A stretch of 64,000 nucleotides of DNA, taken from positions 6,648,096 to 6,712,095 of the forward strand of contig CM012953.1 of NCBI GenBank assembly GCA_000181795.3. Direction: 5' to 3'. The position numbers were made by a program, and so were the translations under genes. This document shows, in pieces, positions 1 through 14,100 of this stretch (position 1 is the first letter of the stretch; the number at the start of each line of letters is the position of its first letter). The DNA is from Trichinella spiralis (lineage: Eukaryota; Nematoda; Enoplea; Trichinellida; Trichinellidae). Below the pieces are notes generated by a model, which saw nothing but the letters and a program-made list of their open reading frames with translations, was not told the origin of the DNA and did no database searches.

Positions 1-3000
1 GAATTCTTTTCAGTATGCAAATTTTCCATTTCCAAACTTTTGTAATTGTTCAGTGCAATAAAAAGCGCACGTTTATTTTTGCTTTTTCTTCTGCTTACGT
101 TTAAACAACTTTTATTAAATTGTTTGTCGGTTTTAATTTTCGGATTTGCAAGCGTTTTGCGTTCAAGTTCGTTTGCAATATTATTTTAAGATGAAATGTA
201 ATCGCTGCTGATTTTTCAGAAACTCTAGCACTAGTTGAAATTCAAAAGAAAAAATAATTTCAAATATACTATTATTTTATTGTTATGCATTCCAATTTTT
301 GAAAGCATTTAGAAGCTGTAAAAAAATAATTTCAAACGTTGTAAAATAATTTGTAAATAAATGAAAGAAAATAATCATTTGAAAAATAAATTTTATGTTT
401 TATTCATATTTACAAAATTAAATTCATTTAAAATTACAAAAAAAACATTTTACTTATGATTGTTCATCTGGCGTGTATTATTTTATGAGTGCACAAATAA
501 TAAATATAAATAATAATATTGGTGTGGCAATAGTATGCACCCACAACTTCATTTTTATTTTCATCATTACATATGTCATACATTGCGTAGTGAAACAATA
601 AAATTGCGTTCATAAATGTTGCAATTAATAATATTTATTCTTTAGTTATTAATATTCATCATTATAATATAATAGTATTTTTTCAAAAATATTAAGTAAC
701 AAATTGATAAATTCAGAAGTTAGAGTTTTAGTTGGATAATGCAAAGAAATACAACTATTTTAAAATTGTTTCATGGATAGTAAAGATTTGCTTTAATTTT
801 GACATGCCTTAAGATGTGAGATGCTTTGAAAAGTCTTACACTATAAACATTATTGAAATTATGATAAAAATCCAACTGTATTATTAGTATTCATTCCAGT
901 AATGTTTCGGGTTATTCATGTTACAGATTGTGTAGCCCAAAAAAAGAAATATCTCTTTGGTTTTTGTTTGATCGAACATCGATACTGATCAATCACCAAT
1001 GCAATTCATTTGAATGCAATGGTCTGTGGGCAATTTTCCTTAAAATTTGACGTAATATCACAGGACTGATGCTCATTTTTCCATTGATCAACAGAATATA
1101 TGGGCCTACAGCCAATTTCTCTTTATTGACCATTTGAAGTTTTGGGTACCGCATTTACACTGATCAGAAAAAAACATCTATAGCATAGGCAAACTGAAAG
1201 TGCAGCAGTTAGCAGTTTCTGATCATGTCAAAAAATTTTTTCAAATCAGACTTGCATATTTTTTTAAATATTGAATGTATTATTTTTAATTAATTTCATT
1301 TGGTCATTTTACTTTGATTGATTTTTTGGCAGAAAAGATTTTCTGTGAACAGCATGCATCCAGTTAATTTAAGCTTTTACACAATCATCTGCTTGAATCA
1401 TGCTTTTAATGAAGGTAATATTTTTGCTTTTGAGATTTTCATTTTGTCAATTAACCAGTTTATTTGTATTCTGAAGTAGAAAGCAATTGCAGAGTAAACT
1501 AAAAATTAAACATACAAATACTTTTTAACTGTCAGTAAAAAGTAATGCCTAAATTCTGCTAAGCTGCAGAACAAACTTTTAGATTGAAAAATTATTGAAG
1601 CTAAAAATTGTCATAATTTCAAAATTCCAACTTTCTATGATTAAAACTGTAAATTATATTGTGAATTGTTAAATAAATTGTAGAAAATATGGGAAAATGT
1701 TTATAAAATTGAATTATCAAAGTATGATTTGGTGATATAAAAGAACTTAAAAATCAATTTTGAACTATGCTCAATAATTTATAAAACCTTTAAAATGCTT
1801 CTTTTATTATTATAATTCAAGAATATTATAAAATCTAGTTTAAAATCATGGCATTCAGTATTCTATAGTGTAAATGTTTTGAAAATTTTTATAATTATTG
1901 ATGCAATTGTCATCATTGGATCTCGCCAATCAGAATAATTTAATGACAATACAAATAATACATGCTATACTAATATTTAAAACAGTAAAAAGTTGTTCAG
2001 TCATAATTTTCAAGTGTGGTAATTGATTTCCTAGTATAATTTAAATATTTTTAGTGAAATTTATTTACCGAAACAGACAGCCATTATTATATGTGATCTG
2101 CTTAAAATGTTTTTCATGTTGTTCCGTTGAAGTGAAAATATTTAAATCAGCAGTTTCAATATTTGTACATTAAATAGTTTTAGAAACTTATGGGTTTTTT
2201 TTATTACGATCAATTTTTCATTTAAACTATAGTCACTTCATTTTGGTGTTCATCAATTCCGCAACTTGACGTTTTATTATCCAACGCTTCTGGGTTTAAT
2301 CACTATTGGCAGTAGTTATTTCTTATGCAGTTAGCTCTTAGCAAAAGATGCGCATTCTGTGAAACTTCATTTAACAACTATATAGTTGAAAGCGTACATT
2401 TTCATCGATATTTCTGAAAAGTAAGACGACAAAAGAAAAATAACAATAAATCTTATTCGACTGCTAAAAAAATATAATTTTCAAAAAAATGTTTGCATTA
2501 AAATTGCTTTTTTCAATAGCTTGAAATTGTATAAATGTTGATTTTCCTTTTCCACATTATGAAATGGTAAAGTGGCAATTGCATTTTTAATAATTTTATT
2601 GCATATAGGATTAGTTTTAAAGAAAATATAACAGACGCTGAAATTTAATCTTTCCATTGCTATTCATCAATGGAGTAATAAATTAATATAGTGTATAAGT
2701 TTGAAAAATGTATCGTTTTTCTCGAAAGTTATCTTTGGAATGGAGAGTGCATATATTTTACTAATTTCTATATATTAATATGTATTTTAGCATTAATAGT
2801 AAAATCTGCTATTTCCATGTAGTTATAGTTGTGAATATTTCACTATTCGTTGTATAATGCGAATACAAATTGTAATAAAATGTAAAGTGAATTTTATTAA
2901 AATTTCATAATCATATATAACAATAACCGTGTGAAGTGAAGATTAACTTAAGATATGTTAGAATGTGCTAAATTATTGAAAAGATGGGTTGATTTTTTCT

Positions 3001-3059
3001 TTTTTTTTGAAAATTTCAAAATATGATGAGGTCGATGAATCATTAACAAGTACACACAC

Positions 3060-3064
<5 letters not shown>

Positions 3065-3120
<56 letters not shown>
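3065..3120. repeat. (TA)n microsatellite
   Basis: About 28 uninterrupted TA dinucleotides, preceded by a short (CA)n run at about 3052-3062. Simple-sequence repeat in intergenic DNA. Confidence 0.95.
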
Positions 3121-3122
<2 letters not shown>

Positions 3123-3125
<3 letters not shown>

Positions 3126-3400
3126 CCGGCATTAGAGAATTGGTTTTCATTCTAGTCGCATCTTCCCGCGGTTGCGTCTTTTATTTTTAGTCCGCCTACG
3201 TAAGCAAAGATATTTCTGGATGCCAGAAAGCACCTGATGTTGGCAAGCTCTGATTGATTCGTAGCAAAGAGACGCGTCTGTCAGCTATGATGACGTCTTT
3301 TAATGTGTTTCAGAACGATCAAGCAAAATCGAGTGCGACCAGTTGAGGAAGCAAATAACGACCTATTAGATTGATGCGATAAACAGAAGGACCAGAAATC
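3123..3400 (+). promoter_or_regulatory. Candidate promoter/5' region of the RhoGAP gene
   Basis: This block is clearly less AT-rich than its surroundings. It contains a CRE-like TGACGTC at about 3289 and several CG dinucleotides. It sits immediately after the (TA)n tract and about 1.8 kb before the first coding exon. Assignment as promoter is inference from composition and position only. Confidence 0.25.
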
Positions 3401-5165
3401 TTTGAAAAATGTTTATTAATGTTGTTTTTGTGCAAGCGCTTTAACCATAAAATTTATTACTTACTAAAACTAAGCTGCCCTTTTCTTTTGCACAAACTGC
3501 TTTCCGCACACTATTGGGAAGCGTTGTTTCTATGCCATGTTTTATTGTTTCCGTTTTTGTTACACGCTAAAAGATAAGTAGTTGAGGAAAAAAAGTTACT
3601 ACTATTCATTCAGATTATTTTATTACGTAGTATTGAAGTTTTGCTTTATTTTTTTCATTTTTTGTTTATTTTATTATATTTACTGGGGGTTTTAAAGATT
3701 TCTTAACTGAAAATTTTTTACATATAATCTTCAACTGCATTGTCTTATTGTTCTATATATTATTTTAAGGTATGTGAGTTTAAAGCACAACCATATATAA
3801 TATAATTTAAAATTATTATTCACTAGAATACTGGGATGTTTATTTGTTTTTTTTTTGATTATCATGCACTTTTGTATTTTCATCTGTTGCATATGCAGTA
3901 GTGTTTTTTTTTCTTCTTTTGTGCAGATTGAGTTGTAAATATTACTACCTGTTGTTTGTCAGCGTTTCAGTTGTACCAGCAATTGTGCAGTGCGTAAGAG
4001 GGATTACAACTGAATTATGTCATTTACTCGCTTATTATTAAACGGTTATAGGTTTAATCCATTTCCGTAAACTCGTAATTCGACCAAATCTGCTTTCAGC
4101 TGCAGCTTTTGTTGTTTCTGGCATGTTGAACGTAAAAATATTCTACTAAATTTAAATAACGAATTATCAACATAGATAACAACAATAAAAGCAGATTCCA
4201 TTGTTTTGTTAAGTAATCGCAGTTTGTTGTTTTTTTCTAATTGTTTCATTTACGCGACGTATTAGCGTTGGAAAAGCAGCTATGTTTGTTTACAAGCATG
4301 CAAAAATGTAATTTGCCCAGAGTGTTTAGCATTAATTAATAATAATGAATTCATTTGTTGACTGAATTGATGATTCAGTTTTTAAAATTCAGAAAAAATA
4401 AGTTGATTTCACTTTTATCAGTCAGTGTGCAATGCAACGTTGCAACAATCACCAACGTGACGCAAACGAGAATATATGTAAATTATATTCAAAGCATGCA
4501 ACTGCCTGAACGTCATTTGCTTCATTTTCAAAACTGTAAAACTATTGATTATTGGTGAAAGAAGTAAAAAAAATTTCTTTTTTATTTACATTTCTATTTT
4601 TACTCCCTCATACAGTTATACAGTTTGAAAAATTTTCCCTCCTGCACAATATGCTCACAATGAATGTGTATCATGAAAAAAATGAAAAATTTTTGAATCA
4701 GTGCAATAAAATAGAATGAATAAGAAAAATCACTTGTTTGTTGAATTATTCATTAAACTTTGAACACAGGTAAAAGTTATTCAAGTGGTGTTTTTGTAAT
4801 TACACTTTAAAAAACGGTGAAGTGTAAGCATGAAGAAGAAACTGTAGGAAAATTTTGTTAAATGCATGATATTTGCACATGCCAATGTTTGTCATTGACC
4901 TTTTACACGAGCCAGTTGAAATCCGCAGTTAAGTTTCTGTGTGATATGTGTTGTGCAAATGGTGAAGTGATCGATTGGTTCCAAAGGGACATTGATAATT
5001 TATCGATATTTCTGATATTGTTTTTTTTCAAAAAACGATATATTTTAAATTTAATCCAACCCTAGTTCAATTCAACTGAATCGAATATTGAATAATTGAA
5101 TATTTTCTTTTTAGGAATCCATGCTTTGCAGGTAGACATCTGGTAGTGATATTGAGTTGGCTTGT

Positions 5166-8100
5166 ATGATGACAGAAAATTTGAATAGTTGTACATTGAA
5201 TAATGAAGAAGAGCAGTTGTTGAATGTTGAAAAGAAAGAGAAATGGGAAAATTCATCAACGGAATACTGTGAAGAAGAGCATGATAATAATGATAAAGCT
5301 GTTGGACGTTTAAATCTGGCATCTTGGAAACGGACGAACGATGACAGTGTTGGAGATGCTGGCAAGAAACAGGAGGAAGAGGAGGAGGAGGTCGAGGAGG
5401 ATGCTGCTGATGCTGCTGCTGCTGTTGATGCGACAAAGATCGACGACAGCTTAAACGGCAGCCTGAAATTAGCTACATGGAAGCGTGATTTGGCAAGCCG
5501 GTCGAACGGTGGGTTGGTATCTTCACGAACAGTGCCGTGGTGTTTGCGTCGAGGTTCAGTTAAAACCGGAGTAGTGTCCCAGATTGTGGAAGCACTGCGT
5601 GAAAACAGAAAACTGGACGAAAATTGCTGCTGCTCATCGTCGTCGTCGTCGTCAGCTCAGCTTGGCTGCTGCTATGCGACAACTTCTGCAAAAGACAGCA
5701 AATATTATTACTACGCCAATCGACGATTCAATAATTCCACCCCTGCTGCTACTGTGGCCGCTTCGGATTCATGCTTGGTCCGGACGTTGATTTCCCTGTA
5801 CGAAAGGGGTACTGTAGATCGTGTCGGACCATTGAAACTTTACCATGCCCAGATGTACAAAAGAGAGTTGAATCGAATCACGTCCCACAACTTGGGTCAA
5901 GTTTTGCGCAAAGCTAAACGCTTCGACCAACTTTTAAGCGGTCCAAGACGTCATTCATTAGATTCAAATCAGTTTTTTGATTCTCTTGTTGACAATAACT
6001 ATCAGAATCCAGCAACGACAACAACAACAACAACAGATGGGAAAGGATTAATAATTGATAATCAAGGTCAAATCCGATGTCGAGCAATGTCTACCTTTTT
6101 GGATGAATCTTTCCCAACCAATCGTCCGGATGTTCTGACCTGTCGACTGCGACGTCAACAATCATTTATACGTGCTGTAACAGGAAATAAGCTATTAACA
6201 TCAGGTGAGCTAATTTATTTTATATATTTTTTTCATTACATCAAAAATGGACTAGTTATTCAACGGCATTCTTATTGTATTTATAATTAAATGAATCAAC
6301 CATGCTAGAAGTAGTCATTCTTTTCTTGCATCTTCATATCCAGTCAGATATTCAATACACACGTGTGCGCATTTATACGTATGGTATATTTGTCTCTGAT
6401 TTTATTATTATCTCTTTATAACTAAATTATTACTGTTTAACAGTTTGCTCCAGATTTTGGAAGAAAAGTCAAAATATCATTGACAGGTTTATCTATTAAG
6501 GTAAACTAGCTTGCAGAAACAAGAAAAGAAAATTTTTCGCATGCATACACACATACATCTGTGTGCGCATGCATGATATAATGCAATTACAAATAATTAG
6601 CGTTCTTACGAAATAGCGTAAATCTTAGCCTAGCAATTTTTTAAATATAAATAAATATATACAATGACATTAACAATTTTATTTGATCATCAAAGAGACA
6701 CTTTTCTTCTTTTATAGCATAAAATTGTAATGCTGAATAAGGACGTCAGTCTCTTTTTCTTTCTATAGCAAAATTTGTTAAATTACATACATTTGAAAAT
6801 AGTCATAATTATTTGTTGCGCAACTTGAAAATTGAATACTAATTTTCAATAAATTAGAAGATTTTTCATTTTTATTTTATTACAGATTTTTTTCTTTATT
6901 GAACATTTTACAACTTTGATAATCAGTGATAAAATGTATACAAAAATGATATTCAATTCAAATTATATTGTTAAGTGTATTTTATCGATGTTTCAAATAC
7001 ATTATTTTAAAATGAAATTATTATACTGTTGTTATGTTAGATAAATAAATAAAATTGACATTCGACAATGATGCTATTAAATATTTTCATTTCAAATTAT
7101 ATATTTGTTTAAACTGCATCGTAAATCTCTGAAAAATTAACGTGAATTATATTCAAATTATAACGTATAAAATAGAATATGTAATATAATTATATGGTAA
7201 AATTTTTATTGCTTTCTTTTTGACAAAAGTTTACTAAAAAGCATTTGGCAATGTTAAAATTGGTAATGTATACTTACATTTCTATTTGCACTTTGATGAA
7301 ATTCTTTATCTGCATAAAAACCAGTCAGAAGGCTGTAAATCAGGTTAATGCTGATAAGCTCGCCAATATCTGAATTAATTAATTAATTAATTAATGCTAT
7401 TTTTGATGACAAACGAAATTTTTCTTTTTTTATTTTATGCATTATATAAAATGTTCCAAACATTGTGTGAAACATTTCAACATTGTCAAAAGCAATATCA
7501 TTCTTTGCTGGTTGCTATTAGTTTCAACATTGTTATCACAAAAGATGCGGATATGCTTTCAAAAAGAAAATTATTATTATTATAAAAATTTCAACATTTT
7601 CAACAGCAAATTAGCAAACTTATTATTAATGCAAAGCTAGTTCTATATGTTTACAAAAGTAACCGTTATGAGGTGCCTGAAAATTGACTTGACTTTCAAG
7701 TTGCAATTATTAGAGTTTCACAAAAATGAATGTCAAGTTTTGCAAATAAAATAATTTATTAATCATAAAAGTAAAATCTATTTTCAAAGATCAGTCTGCA
7801 AAACGGACAATTGCAGCAGTATATTTCATTTTTATTGTGTGTTATTATGATAAGTGTCAATGGTGAAAATTATTATTCAATTTGAAACAATTTTTCTTAT
7901 GAAAAATCGGTATTCGGGTTATATTTTGTCAATTGCTTGTCGTTGAAGCGACAGTTTGAAAAATTGTCTCAGCGTTCGCTTAATCATACGTCTGAGCTTC
8001 AAAATCAAACGATGACAGTGATTGTAGTTCTAATTTTGCTAGCAGTGGTTAGTTGCATGCAGCTTCTGCTTCTTTTTCAACTTTTCAAAAAACATCACTG

Positions 8101-11100
8101 TTTTTCCAAATGAACTCTACAATAATGCATGCATAAATATGCATATGCATATAATTGGATGATGTGTTACACAGACATACGCTTGACAAGTTCAAATGTC
8201 CGTAAAATGCGTAACACATTTCCGTGTCATTGCAACACTTCTGATGGTCATCACAATGGCGGAAAACACAACATGACCGGTGTTGGAGAAGCTTTATTCC
8301 CAGTTTCCACAGACACTTCCAAAAACGTTATCATTGAGAATGTTTGCCAGCAATCATCAATGCTTATTTTAATTCCTTGTTCACTTCACACCATTCATAC
8401 TATTCACGCATTTTTGTGCAGTTTATTGTCCAAATGACAATTTTCAAAGAAGACCAGGGTCACATTTTTTTCCTCTCACCACTCTGTTAAAACCGTGCTC
8501 TAAATAAAATTTTACATTCTCTCAACATGCATAAAATCTAAAAAAAACCAAGCCAACTTTACTCTTTTCTCTTATTTCACACTGGCAAGTTTGCACTTAG
8601 AATTGGAAATTGTTTCACTGTAATATTCAACCTTGTTCCTTTCCTCACAAATTGTAAATGCAATTTCAATGAATTACTTAACATAACTTTGAGATGATAT
8701 GCTAATTTAATAATAATAATCCAAGTTTAGTTTATAAATTGCTCTTTTTCGCAGATTTCTTCTTCATCTTTTTGTTATATACATATATATATATATATAT
8801 ATAACAAAAAACTTCGCCTCATTCTCATTCTTGTCATCTACGGCTGCATGTTTTCATCGTTGATCATGATTGTCTGTTTTACTGTATATGGCATTGTTCA
8901 TTTTGAAACTGCATTTTAAACTGTTCGTTTGTGCAGGGTGCCACTATTGCAGGTCAGCTGTTTTGCAAATTTTTTTAGATTATTATTTTTCGTAAGCAGT
9001 TGAAATGAGAATGGCTAATTATAAGCAATTGCCGGCCAAAAGAGCAGAACTTCTTGTTGACAGCCTTTTTTAGAGCAGTAAGTTCATTGAGTTTTTTAGG
9101 TCATTAAAAGTTTGAAATTTTCAACCCAGCTATTGCGTCAGCAGCACACTTCCTTAACTATATAAAATGAACATATGCTATTGTTGAATGATGTGTTTTT
9201 TTCTGAATGTAATGGCCTTTTTAGCGACCAGTTTTATTGTCAATTTGACAAATAATTACAGTATCCGTGTTCAAAAGGCTAAGATGATTATAATTTAGTT
9301 TATTGAAGGACACTTTTGTGAATTTAAATGTGCTTGCACAGAGATTGATCAGTTGACATACGGAAGTGCACCAAAAAAGGACAAATGTGATGATTGTTTA
9401 TTGTTTAAGAATATGCTTAGCAAATTATGCTTGTGTATGCTTTTGACCTTCGGGAAATGAATTTTCTTTTTCTGACCTTGCAGCATAATTTTGGCGTTTT
9501 TTTGGGAATGTATATATATATTTTTTTCTTAAATGAAGAATTGATGACATGACAGTTCACCTTCTGATTGATAATAATTACACGAGATGTTTCGGTTGTT
9601 GTTGATAAGCACTGCTGCACTGATCGTTGGTTGTTCAATTGTAAGAATGCCAAAGGTTACGGCTGTCAATTGTATTGGTTGTTAATTTTTTATGTTGCAA
9701 ATTAAAAAGCGAAAGAAACAATTGTTGTATGCCTTTTTTTTACTTTTTCAACCTTTGTACACTTGAATGAAAATTTGCAGTTTGCTCGATTATATGCACA
9801 TATTTGTTGTTTTGGAATGTTTTGCAAATTTTATTTTGTAAAGATTTTTATAAAATGTGAAAACGAATTTTTAAAGAAATACACTTTTTTGAAATCATTC
9901 ACCGATAATTATTTTTGTTTTAAAATATAAATAAATGAATTGTTTATTAGCTTGATATTCATACATTGTTTTGATGATTGGTTTCGTTTGCAGTTTATAA
10001 ATTTAAAAATAAAAACAAAGATAAGTTCAGCTCATTTATTAAAAATAGTTATGAAATTATTTTTAAATCAAAAGAATCTATATATATAGTCGTATTGTTT
10101 TTGAAATAAGTACCACATTGCAACGTGCTGCCAATTGCATAAACTGTTGGCCAGTGTTGTCGTCGATTATTAACTGCTGAGTTATCTAACTTATTTTTTG
10201 CTCTGTAATGTAACACACTTACAGTGCACGTCGCGACAGGTCAACAACTATCGCGATTGTTGTCAACTCTGTATACAGTAATGAAATGCAAGTACTATAC
10301 AAAAAAAAACAGTGCTGCACATTAAATTCAAACCAAACTAAGCTGTAGTTAACTGAATTTTTTTGAAATATTTTTTTTTCTTCATATAATGTTGAATAAC
10401 TGAAAGAATATTTTTTCAAAGAATAGCAAGAAAAAATAGAAAACGTTACAGCAATTGAAGTGAAAGTGATTTGAATTTTAGCGCCCTACTGCGTGCTTAA
10501 TGTGATAAAGCTAGCAGCGCAATTTTTGAAATGTGCGCGTGTTGTTGTTTAATTTTTTTTATTTTACGTTTCAAATTACGTCACTGCAAAATGTAAAAAA
10601 TGGACGAACGTAGTGCTTTTGAAAAGTTTTAGCTCAATTAAAGATGAAATATTTTCCACTTTTCGAATGCTGTGCGTCTGAAGTGTTGTGTAAAATGATA
10701 ATATTTCTTCAAAAAGACTATAAAGTACGCAGTTTGAAAATGATGTTTTTTGTCGGAATCGTCTATTGCACGATAAAAATTTATTTATTATTTTTTTGTT
10801 GAATAATTTCTGACATGGCAAATGTGTTGGATGAATTTGGATTTTTTTTATTTTCTTTTTTGAAAAATTGCGTCACTTTTTGAAATGTATTTTTTCCAAA
10901 GTGTCATGCTACAGTAACTTTTTCGAAAGCAAATGTTTGTCAGTTTGAAAAGTGATAGTTGTTTTTCTTTATATTCTAATTTTTTTTAATTTTCTCTCTT
11001 TCTTTTCACAACTTTGTCGCTTCCGTTTCAGTCATGCTTGACGTGATCATGTCTATGCTGCACAGATGACGTCAAGTGACGCTTTATTCACAATTCTGCC

Positions 11101-14100
11101 GTTGATTCAGCCACCACCACCACCACCCCACCACTGGCAAGCAGGCAACGTTGTGTTTTACCGCTTTTGCTCTGCTTCACGTTTACTTAACATCATGCAT
11201 ACACATGTGTAATAATATCTATATGTATACACTGATTGTGATGTGCTTGTAGAAAAATTGACTAGCTGATCATCATGAAAGATAAAATCTTAGTACAATT
11301 TTATCACACAGGCTATGTTGTTGTTGTTTTTTTAATGACATATTAATAATAATGCTGCACAAATTGGTGAACTGACTAAAATATTGATGCTGCTCACGGT
11401 AATTGTTGACTTTCATGTTGTACTTTTTTTTTAAATAACGAGATTAATAATTGATTTCAACATTTGAAATTTCTCTTTGATTTGATAATAATATTACATT
11501 ACGATTGCATGATTGATATATTCTTTTGATATATTCTTCTTCTCTTTCTTTTATTTTTGACAATGACATACATATTAAATAAATTTGAAATTATTTCAAT
11601 TTTTAATGATAAATTGTAAAAAATTAATCACATAATTTGTTTTTTCTTATGTTACTTTCAAACGATTCATATTTAACAACTGATATTAGACATTCTTTTT
11701 CACTTTTTGTAATAAAGCTTGAAATTGATTTAAAAACTGAAAAGTAATGTTAATGCGTGTTTTACTTTTATACAGCGATTGAAATTGTTTTTTTTAATAA
11801 ATAATGTGCCATGTGTTATTTTATTTTTAAAATTATTGATTAATTGGACAACGGATTTTATGAATGAATGAAAGAAAAGATTTTTCTTCTGATTGTATGA
11901 AACGTTAGTTTCTTTTTTCTTCTCTCACCACTGCATTGTAATAATAGTAATGATTGTTGTTGTTGTTGTTTCGCTTTTTTTAATGAGACGGTTGGTATTA
12001 GTTTAATTAAGATGCTGTGGGCAACAATGGAAGTCGTTAAGGTTGTTTTGTTTTGAATATTTTGAGCTTCAGATGTTGGGGATTTTGATCTTTTTCATCG
12101 CATGATCACGAACAGCAGAGATCTCTTGTCCTTAGCATCTGCGGGATTAGCGGGATGAAAACGCTACGGACATGTGTTTCAATATTTTACCAACGGCTGC
12201 TTTTTGTTTGCGTTAATAATTAATAAAACTACAACCGTATAACGACCCGACTAGTGAATATTGTTTGTTCATTTTTCTTTTCCAGATCTTAAAAAATTTT
12301 CAATTATTACCCAAGTGAGCTTTTTGAAAATTTGGTGCATTGGTGGGAAAATGACAGCTGTCTCTCCACACCCATTCCCGAGTGTTGCGGTGTGGCAAAT
12401 ATGCAATTTGTTTACAGAAAGCGGGAGCTAGTGATTTGGCGTCAAATTTATCTGGCCGTGTCGATGCGTAAACAACCAATATGAATGCCGTTTGAATGTG
12501 AGAGAAATAAGAGGAGTATATAGGGGCAGTGAGTGAGTGAGTGAGTGAATAAGTGAAGCTGAGAGGCAGAGTTGAAACCAGTGGACAAAGCGGCTACTGA
12601 GGGACAGAGATGAATAATACATACATGGCAATTTGTTGTAGTTGTCCAATTTGTTTGTTAGTTTATTGAAATGATCTCTCTGCTTACTGTACTTGAGCAG
12701 ATGCTTCTCATTTGGGGGTCAATTTTGAATTGATCACTCCGGTGCTACTGATTTACTGGTCGATTGGTATTGTTTTTGTGGACAGTGGTCTCGCAGGTTG
12801 TATGCCACGGTGGCGAGCATGGCACGCGAAATGACCTCTGTAATCGTTCCAATTGCATCGATCCAATTGACATGCTTGCTTGCTTGCTTGCTTTACCGGC
12901 TTGTATTGGGCCGGATGACCGTTGGCTGGACAGTTATCGATTGTTGAATATGTCGATTCACAAGCTTTTATATTGTTGCTATTGCTTGCGTTTTGCTAAC
13001 GTGTACGCGCCTCACTTGTGTGTATGTGTGTGTGTAGGGGGGAGGTGATGCTTTTTCAGCTAGCGTCGGTTTTTAATGTTAAATTGATTATACAATACAA
13101 GCTTTGCGTGGTTTTTTTTGTTTTATTTTCCAACAAAATTGATTCTTATTAACGTTGTTGTCACATTTTAATAATACAATTGTAATTGTGTTTATTATTT
13201 TTAGATATTGATACAATAAATGAATATACTGATCAGAGCGGTTCATCGGTGAACGGAGATTATCCGGCGGACGGCAAAAATAACAAGCAAAGTACAAATA
13301 GATCAATGCCGAATGGCAACATTTTATCATCACAAGCAATTCAAAACGGGCGTCGTCATTCCACTTTGAAACTAATGGATGCTCTTGGCAAAGTCGAAGT
13401 GATGGAAAAATCTCTCCTTGCCAACGGTAACGCCGCCATTCCATGCTCTTCACAAACAACGTAAGTGCAAAAAAAAATTTATTATTTCTTTCAATTGAAT
13501 TTTATTCATATTCTTCAATACACTGCATTTTTGCAACTTATCATCACTGTATTGTTGATGAAAAAATTACATGCAATCAGTGTTAAAATAGCATTTTTTA
13601 AGCATTAATTTTTAAATTAAGATGAAAAAACAGAAAATTAAACTCCTTTTTAATTTTAATTTTGTCCAATCATCACTTTATCTTGCATAAAAATACAACT
13701 AATGCAATAATGTATAATGTTTACATGTGGTGAAATTTATTGGATAAATTGAAAAAATGATCCTGCTTGCTTGTTATACATGCTCATTTAGTAGTTGTTT
13801 TCTTGAACGATTTGGAATCAATTCACTTCAAATTTCTCCAAGTCGTCATCACTGTACACGCTTGTATGTCAAGTACTTTTCAAGTAGGCATGCTTTGATT
13901 TTAAAGTGATCAGTTAGTTGAGATGAATTGAAGATGATAAGTGTTTATTTTTAGAATTATTAAGTCTGATTAAGTGGCGCTGATGTATATTTTCAACTTG
14001 CCATTGCCACAAACGGTTAATTAATTATTTCTGTGAAAGCAGAAATTTTTTTCCCTAATTAGCACATTAACAGATGATTTGTGCTTCATCAGTCGTTCAG

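Larger units (their letters stand above)
1..5165. other. AT-rich upstream DNA, no supported gene
   Basis: No exon could be supported on either strand; the short open frames here lack splice-compatible neighbours and protein-like composition. The stretch lies upstream of the RhoGAP gene and probably holds its 5' untranslated exon(s) and promoter. Acceptor-like sites at about 5114 and 5130 precede the first coding exon, so at least one upstream noncoding exon or a trans-spliced leader is likely. A (TA)n tract and a less AT-rich block at 3123-3400 are listed separately. Confidence 0.6.
6205..13204 (+). other. First large intron of the RhoGAP gene
   Basis: This 7.0 kb intron (GT at 6205, AG at 13203-13204) holds only short spurious open frames. 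It contains an ATTA run near 7374-7395, a hairpin-forming TA tract at 8769-8810, a CRE-containing less AT-rich block near 11030-11200, and a comparatively GC-richer stretch near 12050-13040 with GTGA and TG simple repeats. An intronic enhancer or second promoter is possible. I see no gene in it. Confidence 0.7.

Noticed and set aside
5062-5436. Minus-strand open frames opposite the first RhoGAP exon
   Set aside because: They mirror the Glu-rich plus-strand coding repeats (giving poly-Gln/Pro), and have no splice-compatible neighbours.
8129-8437. 102-residue frame inside RhoGAP intron 1
   Set aside because: Composition is low-information, there is no domain, and it is not phase-linked to the RhoGAP exons.
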